Origin: Lingula anatina | Taxonomy: Eukaryota > Brachiopoda > Lingulata > Lingulida > Lingulidae | Direction of reading: 5' to 3' | Assembly: GCF_001039355.2 (NCBI RefSeq) | Contig: NW_019773737.1 | Coordinates: 631,016-678,655 of the forward strand | DNA: 47,640 nucleotides | Shown: positions 42,546 through 47,640 of the stretch, in pieces | Position numbering within the stretch: the first letter of the stretch is position 1 | How the letters are laid out: the number at the start of each line of letters is the position of its first letter | Made by a program: the position numbers and the translations under genes | The notes under the pieces: model-generated | What the model saw: the letters and a program-made list of their open reading frames with translations, nothing else | What the model was told of the DNA's origin: nothing | Database searches by the model: none

Positions 42546-43445
42546 TTAATTTCGGGAGCCTAATATCATTTCATCGCGATTGGCCTTTTGGTCAAAAAAT
42601 GCATGATGGAATACGTTAGTGAATTATTCACCATCAAGAATACCATTCTCATCATGGTCAATGACTTTGAACATGTCTTGAACAGTCGCCGTGTTGCGGA
42701 ATACAAAAAGGAAGTTGGAGTACTCATCTAAAGTCAGTTTGTCATCGCAGTCGAGGTCAAATGTGTGAAACCAATCCCAGGAGTCCCGAAGACCTGTTCG
42801 CTTGAATTACCGAGCTCCTTCTCAAGAGCTGGGAGTAATTCTTTGAATGTCATGGATGTCTTATAGTTGGTATTTTTGTAAGACCACCAATACAGATACA
42901 GTTCGGACATAATACCATATACGGCCTTCGCTCGCCAGGATTCCAAGACCTTTCCAGCTCTCTCCGCTGTTGCATCGATGTATTCCGCTTTATTAACTAC
43001 TCCGTCTCTGTTGTGGTCGATGATGTCAAAATATGACTGAAATTTAGCTATCCAGTGCTCATTTAAATGTGCCTTGGAGTCCTACGGGATATGAAAGGGT
43101 ACATCCAAAGACAAAAATAAGAATTTACACACTGTGAATTCGGGACAATAAATAAAATTCTAAAAAATATACCATATTCTTAAATCCTTCACGTTATAAT
43201 AATCGAAGGCAGTTTATTTATGGGGCAAGTGAAATTGATTTCCAAGTGCGCAGGCTGTGATGCATATAAATAATGTGATTATGTTCCTAGCCTATTTCTC
43301 TATGCTCTTTAAGCTACTGGTAATGGCTTTCAGACAACGGTTTAATAGGAGGACACCTGTGTGGACCTACCTTTACACCATATTTAGAGGCAATGCTTCG
43401 AACCACCAACAAGAGCAGCATGACTCTGTGCTTCATGACTGACAT
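42546..43445 (-). pseudogene. EF-hand protein copy 7, pseudogene
   Basis: The signal-peptide exon 43445-43371 is open with GTAGGT. The large exon 43081-42546 (TAG acceptor) has a 1-nt deletion near 42788 (tcccgaag for tcccggaag) after EQVF, shifting the frame before the third EF loop. It also has TAA at 42624-42626 within the last loop (GEE then stop). The first loop region reads with His-Asn-Arg in place of the usual Pro-Asn-Gly, as in copy 5, with which the 5' half and upstream ~500 bp are nearly identical. A 5' exon with donor GTAAGTC lies at 43733-~43800. Confidence 0.85.
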
Positions 43446-44077
43446 GTCTATGATTTTTACCCTGGCGAGATTTCTGCAAGCAAACTACATTTAAGTATAA
43501 TTTCAAAGTCCCGCAGGTTCAACATGCCCCTCTCTCAAACATAACCACTGCACCGTCTTTTAAATCGGCTTAACCAATTGCAAATCATTGCCCCATCAGA
43601 CCCGCTCACTGCAATTTATTCATATGCACCGTTGTCAACTATATCTGTCTCTAGCCAGTGAGCAGGGATAATATAACAAAATTAAACATTTGGCTACCGA
43701 ACCCATTATGTGACATTGTAAATATGACTTACCGGGAGGTTTTCCAACTGTTCTCTTAGAACCGTTTCTTGTCGGATCGGTTATTTCGCAGAGCTACTGA
43801 TTTCTTTTAGATACAATGGTGCTTTATTGCACATGATGATCCCATGGTTAATTTTAAGTCCTATGCGTCCAGTTTTTCTAGGTGAAAAGTTTTGTCATAA
43901 TGTAAACACAGAACTACATTTTCATGCGGGTGGTCAAAAGAAAAAAGACAAAATAAATTATATGATAGCGTTTTTAGCAGTATTTGTTTGCTGGTATTTC
44001 TTGTTTGCACAGTTTTCATCTTCTGGACATCTATATTTCTAGTGAAATTTTTCTTGAGATCAGTTATTATCATTATT

Positions 44078-44140
44078 AGGATTCCCCATAGGGTGATTCT
44101 ATTGTTTTTAGCAGTATCATTACTTTAGTTCTTTCCGCGC

Positions 44141-44186
<46 letters not shown>

Positions 44187-45107
44187 CAAAAAATCTTAAA
44201 TAATCATCATAGGTAGCCTGTGGTAAGAAAATGCCACAGACCCAGTTTCAGTGACATTGACTTTCTTTTCAAGGTCACAGGGGCATTTAAAGGCAAAATT
44301 TGTAAAATTTGAAATTGCCATTAGGCCTAAAGTATAAGCCATAATGCTAAGCTAATACTGAGCTAAATCTTTAGATATTGACCTACCTTTATGCAATTAG
44401 GTCAACGTCAAGGTCGCTAATGGCCAAACCGGGTCAAAACGGGTTTGTTTCCATGATCTCAAAACCTGGAAGGCCTAGAGCCCTGATCTTAGTAGCATAT
44501 TATGCCCTTTATCTAAGGTTAGCCAAACTTTCGTGGCGACTGCCTAATACCTTTTTTAAAAATAGATTTTTTAATATCTATGACAGAAATCGTGACTATG
44601 GCAATTTCTCCATAAAATACTGATTTTGGGTCATAGCATGATATAGTAAAATACCCCAAACATATACCTAAACGAATGTCAAATTTGACCTTGACCATCA
44701 TTTTCCAGGTCATTTGGTTATTTCATGGAGAAATATTGACGTGGGGTAAAAGTGATGTTTTGTTGCCCCCCCCCCCCCCACCCCCACCCAATTCGCATAT
44801 ATCTTTTAGAATTTGGGGTCAAATTTATCCCATGACCTTCACATGACCTTTTAAGTGCCCATTGCTTTCAAGTTCAAAGGTCAATTTGTCTTTATTTGTC
44901 ATTTTTGCCTATGTCTTACCTCCATATACCCGCTATTATACAGATGTATTGCCTTAGGGTAGTTTGTTAACATAACTCAAAATTAAGGCAAGGGGTCATT
45001 AGGTCAATAAACCATAACACAATATCTTTTACTGATTGACGACAGCCTTTCCACACCTATCTTGCAGGGGAATCCACCGCCACTGGCTTCAGCCAGTTGC
45101 AGTCTAG
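44078..45107 (+). mobile_element. HINE-like element, copy 3
   Basis: Starts AGGATTCCCCATAGGG and ends ttgcaggggaatccaccgcc, actggcttcagccagt, tgcagtctag, with an AT-rich target. It contains a long T run (44143-44184) and a C run (~44766-44779). It lies ~270 bp upstream of the 5' exon of EF-hand copy 7, equivalent to the positions of copies 1 and 2. Confidence 0.75.
44143..44184. repeat. Poly-T tract of about 42 bases
   Basis: Homopolymer within the HINE-like element. Other copies have 15-18 T at the same position (27487, 33986). Confidence 0.95.
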
Positions 45108-45207
45108 TTATAATTATTATTTAGAACCACTTCTCTTGGCATGACCGTGACCTTTGTATCCGGCATTCGTAGTATACTCCAATCCAGTTATAAATCCTCA
45201 TAAATTA

Positions 45208-45254
45208 TGCAATCCAGTGCTTAGTAAAATGTGCCTTGGAGTCTTATGAGATAT
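45208..45254 (-). pseudogene. Remnant of the EF-hand large exon start
   Basis: The plus strand reads gcaatccagtgcttagtaaa then atgtgccttggagtcttatg, the reverse of the acceptor and first ~13 codons of the large exon. Nothing of the EF hands follows. Confidence 0.55.
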
Positions 45255-45825
45255 AAATCCATAGAGATGCACCGATTTCAAGTTATAACTGTCACTCTAA
45301 AAGATTGGTCTTAATTCTTGTTCATTTGGTCTTTATTATCCAATTTACAACGCAAGGTAGCCCTTCACATAGCAAAAAAAATATTCCAATTTATTTGAAA
45401 TAAAAAGCCCTGAATTCATGTTTATCCTTTTCATGTATGGCTATCGTTTGGTGTCGGTTTCCTATATTATGCACGGGAAAAACGTCCTTTTTTTAATTAA
45501 AACATTGATCATACACTTTGGTGTATAGGACAGGTTTGGCCACATTGAGACGAAAAATAAAAAATTATAACAACAAAAATTCCGCACAATTAAAAAAAAT
45601 CCTAAAAAAAATCATTATCATAATAAAATTCTTAAATCATACATGTTAATATCAAAGCTGGTATCACTTATGGTACGAGTAAATTGATTTTCAAGCTCGC
45701 AAACTGCAGTCTGTGATGCATATAAATTATGTTATGTGATTATGTTCTTATAGACCATTTCTCTATGATTATTTTAGCTTCTGGCTTTCAGACAAGGGCA
45801 GCTGCAGGACGCCTGTGTGGACCTA

Positions 45826-45902
45826 CTTATACACCATATGTAGAGACAAAGCTTCCAATCACCAGCAACAGCAGCATGACCCTGTGTTTCATACCTGACA
45901 TG
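45826..45902 (-). pseudogene. Degenerate orphan signal-peptide exon
   Basis: The reverse strand encodes MSGMKHRVMLLLLVIGSFVS then TYGV and a TAA. The donor reads TATAAGTAGG instead of GTAAAGGTAGG. The acceptor region before it is also altered. No large exon is associated. Confidence 0.6.
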
Positions 45903-46495
45903 TGTGTTTTTTTTTTCACCTTGGTTAGCTTTCTGGAAAATATATATATATACAGATTTGACATTTAATATGGAATATTTCAGTTTGGAACGAATGCCTA
46001 GGTAACTGTGCTTCTTTTTTTTTTTTTTAACTCTAATCTCATATCTCATAAGATATATCATATAAGATATATGTAAGGAGAAGTGGGTAATCAGGTGTAC
46101 CAATTAACTGACTACCATGTCTGTTGCGCTGCTGCATTACGTAATATGCAGAGATTTAATTGGGTGGTGCTCCTTTGGGCTGGTCAAAGCTAGACTTTGA
46201 CAAAGCATGGTTCTGTCAAAAAAGTATCCTTATGTCGTCAACTACTGAATCGAAAAAATTGAAATTTTGCATGCAAGCGGTCGGTTTATGTAGTGCTTAA
46301 GATGAGTTAAGCAGTATTATATAAAATCGTTAAGCTGTGTCAGAATGGCGCGAAAAAATCAGACATTGCCAGTTTGTGATACATTTCAGTTATGCGATGT
46401 GTTTATGTTCTTATAGGCCATTGCTCTATGATCTTTTAGTTTCTTTCAATGGCATTCAGACAAGGGTTTATAGCAGGATGCCTGTGTGGACCTAC

Positions 46496-46960
46496 CTTTA
46501 CTTCATAGAAAGAGGCAATGCTTTCAACCACCACCACCAGCAGCGTGACTCTTTGTTTCATGACTGACATGTCTATGATCTTTACCCCGGTGAGGTTTCT
46601 GAAAAATATATGTATATCAGTATAATTCAAGCAGGCGCCACATGCCCCCCCCCCCTCCTCTTAACTGCTGTATCGTCTGGTATATCCGTTTACTTTACCA
46701 TTTTATTTCATTTATTATTTATTTGTCCCCATCAGACTGGATCACCGAATTTTTATTCATATGCACAGTTATAAACTAGATCTCTCTCTACCCAGTCTGT
46801 GAACAAGGGAAATGTAAATAGAAAATAACCATTTAAATACCGACCCTGTCATGTGACGTTGTTTATATGACTTACCAATAGTGTCCTACTCTTCTCTTAG
46901 AATCGTGTCTTGTTGGATCCGTTATGTAGCAGTACTGCTGTTTTGTTGAAGATTCAATGG
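46496..46960 (-). pseudogene. Signal-peptide exon and 5' exon without a large exon
   Basis: Exon 46570-46496 is open (MSVMKQRVTLLVVVVESIAS, FYEVK) with an intact GTAGGT donor, and the 5' exon lies at about 46878-46950 with donor GTAAGTC. The next acceptor downstream with coding sequence is only the 45208-45254 remnant, so this transcription unit has lost its EF-hand domain or would have to splice ~3.4 kb to copy 7. Confidence 0.6.
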
Positions 46961-47199
46961 TGTTTTACAGCAAATGATGATGATACCGTATTTAATTCTT
47001 TAATATTTAAGTCCTCTTACGCGTCCAGTTTTTCTAGCTGTAAAAGTTTTGTCATGTAATGTAAACACAGAACTACATTTTCATGCGGGTTGTCAAGTGA
47101 CAAAAGACAAAACAAATTATATGCTAGCGTTTTTAGCAGTGTTTGTTCAATGATATTTCTTATTTACACAGCTTACATCTTCTAGACATCATTTCTCGT

Positions 47200-47640
47200 G
47201 AAATATGTCTTGAGACTATATTATTATTATACAAAGCCACTTCCCTTGTGTCTCTTGGTATGACCGTGACCTTGGTATCCGGCATTCGTAGTATACTCCA
47301 ACCCAGTTCTAAATCCTTATAAATTATGCAATCCAGTGTTTAGTAAAATGTGCCTTGGAGTCCTATGAGATATAAATCCGTAGAGGTGCATCGATTTTAA
47401 GTTATAAATGTTAGTCTAAAATATTAGTCTTAATTCTTGTTAAGTACAGGTAGGTCTTTATTATCAAGACAAGCTAGTACTATAGAGAGCAAAAACATTC
47501 CAATTTTTTTGGAAAAAAAAGGCCCTGAAACTATACCCTTTATAGACATGTCCGTGTAGCAGTACAAGACCGTTCACCAGTCCCCCACCCCATCACACGA
47601 TCAATGACAATCATAACACCATAACCAATTAGCCCCTTTT
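47200..47640. repeat. Copy of 38480-38810 and 38990-39030 lacking the fold-back element
   Basis: Same order of sequence (attattattatacaaagcca, the EF-hand exon remnant at ~47328-47372, ggccctgaaactatac, gatcaatgacaatcataaca) without the fold-back insertion. The window ends in this block. Confidence 0.85.

Noticed and set aside
1-47640. CRISPR arrays, bacterial operons, ribosomal RNA genes
   Set aside because: None seen. Intron-containing genes and retroelements mark the window as eukaryotic nuclear DNA.

Overview
This is a eukaryotic draft-assembly window. Genes have GT-AG introns, the DNA is AT-rich and packed with non-autonomous transposons and microsatellites, and gaps appear as eight single Ns plus one 183-base N run. 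The gene content (METTL27-like methyltransferases, secreted EF-hand proteins) and the repeat types (Helentron-like elements, tRNA-derived SINEs, a CR1/L2-like LINE) suggest a marine invertebrate. A mollusc is my best guess, but the sequence does not prove it.

Layout. (1) 0.1-4.4 kb: a hAT-like TIR element, then the 3' part of a minus-strand coiled-coil protein gene whose main exon carries a frameshifting 23-bp tandem duplication. (2) 4.6-11 kb: a repeat field with a ~170-bp tandem repeat and four copies of a composite SINE carrying two successive tRNA-like promoters. Near-duplicate blocks sit on either side of single Ns. (3) 9.4-21.5 kb: three METTL27-like SAM methyltransferase genes, each with five exons and 218 codons. 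Two near-identical copies lie on the minus strand. One of them (A') is split by a 5.8-kb segment (9865-15652) that holds the other copy (A) complete. The two behave like divergent haplotypes or a young duplication, and differ by a LINE insertion, a TTAA-flanked MITE and a 42-bp minisatellite. The third gene (B) is more diverged and lies on the plus strand, head-to-head with A'.

(4) 22.7-47.6 kb: a minus-strand tandem array of secreted, SCP-like EF-hand genes. The gene model is a non-coding 5' exon, a short exon carrying a signal peptide, and one large exon with three canonical-looking EF-hand loops. Seven copies of the large exon are present. Only two (22742-23652 and 32028-33268) have an intact reading frame of 200 codons. 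The other five each carry their own nonsense codons, frameshifts or splice-site loss. Extra orphan promoter and signal-peptide exons lie between them.

The spacers hold a Helentron/HINE-like family inserted in an (ATT)n tract just upstream of several promoters and rich in AAGGTCA half-sites, a MITE inserted in the 5' exon sequence of one gene copy, a TTAA MITE, and a small fold-back element with a visible target duplication and an empty paralogous site. The methyltransferase and EF-hand genes show no obvious functional link. What they share is a region growing by local duplication and mobile-element insertion, with rapid pseudogenisation.
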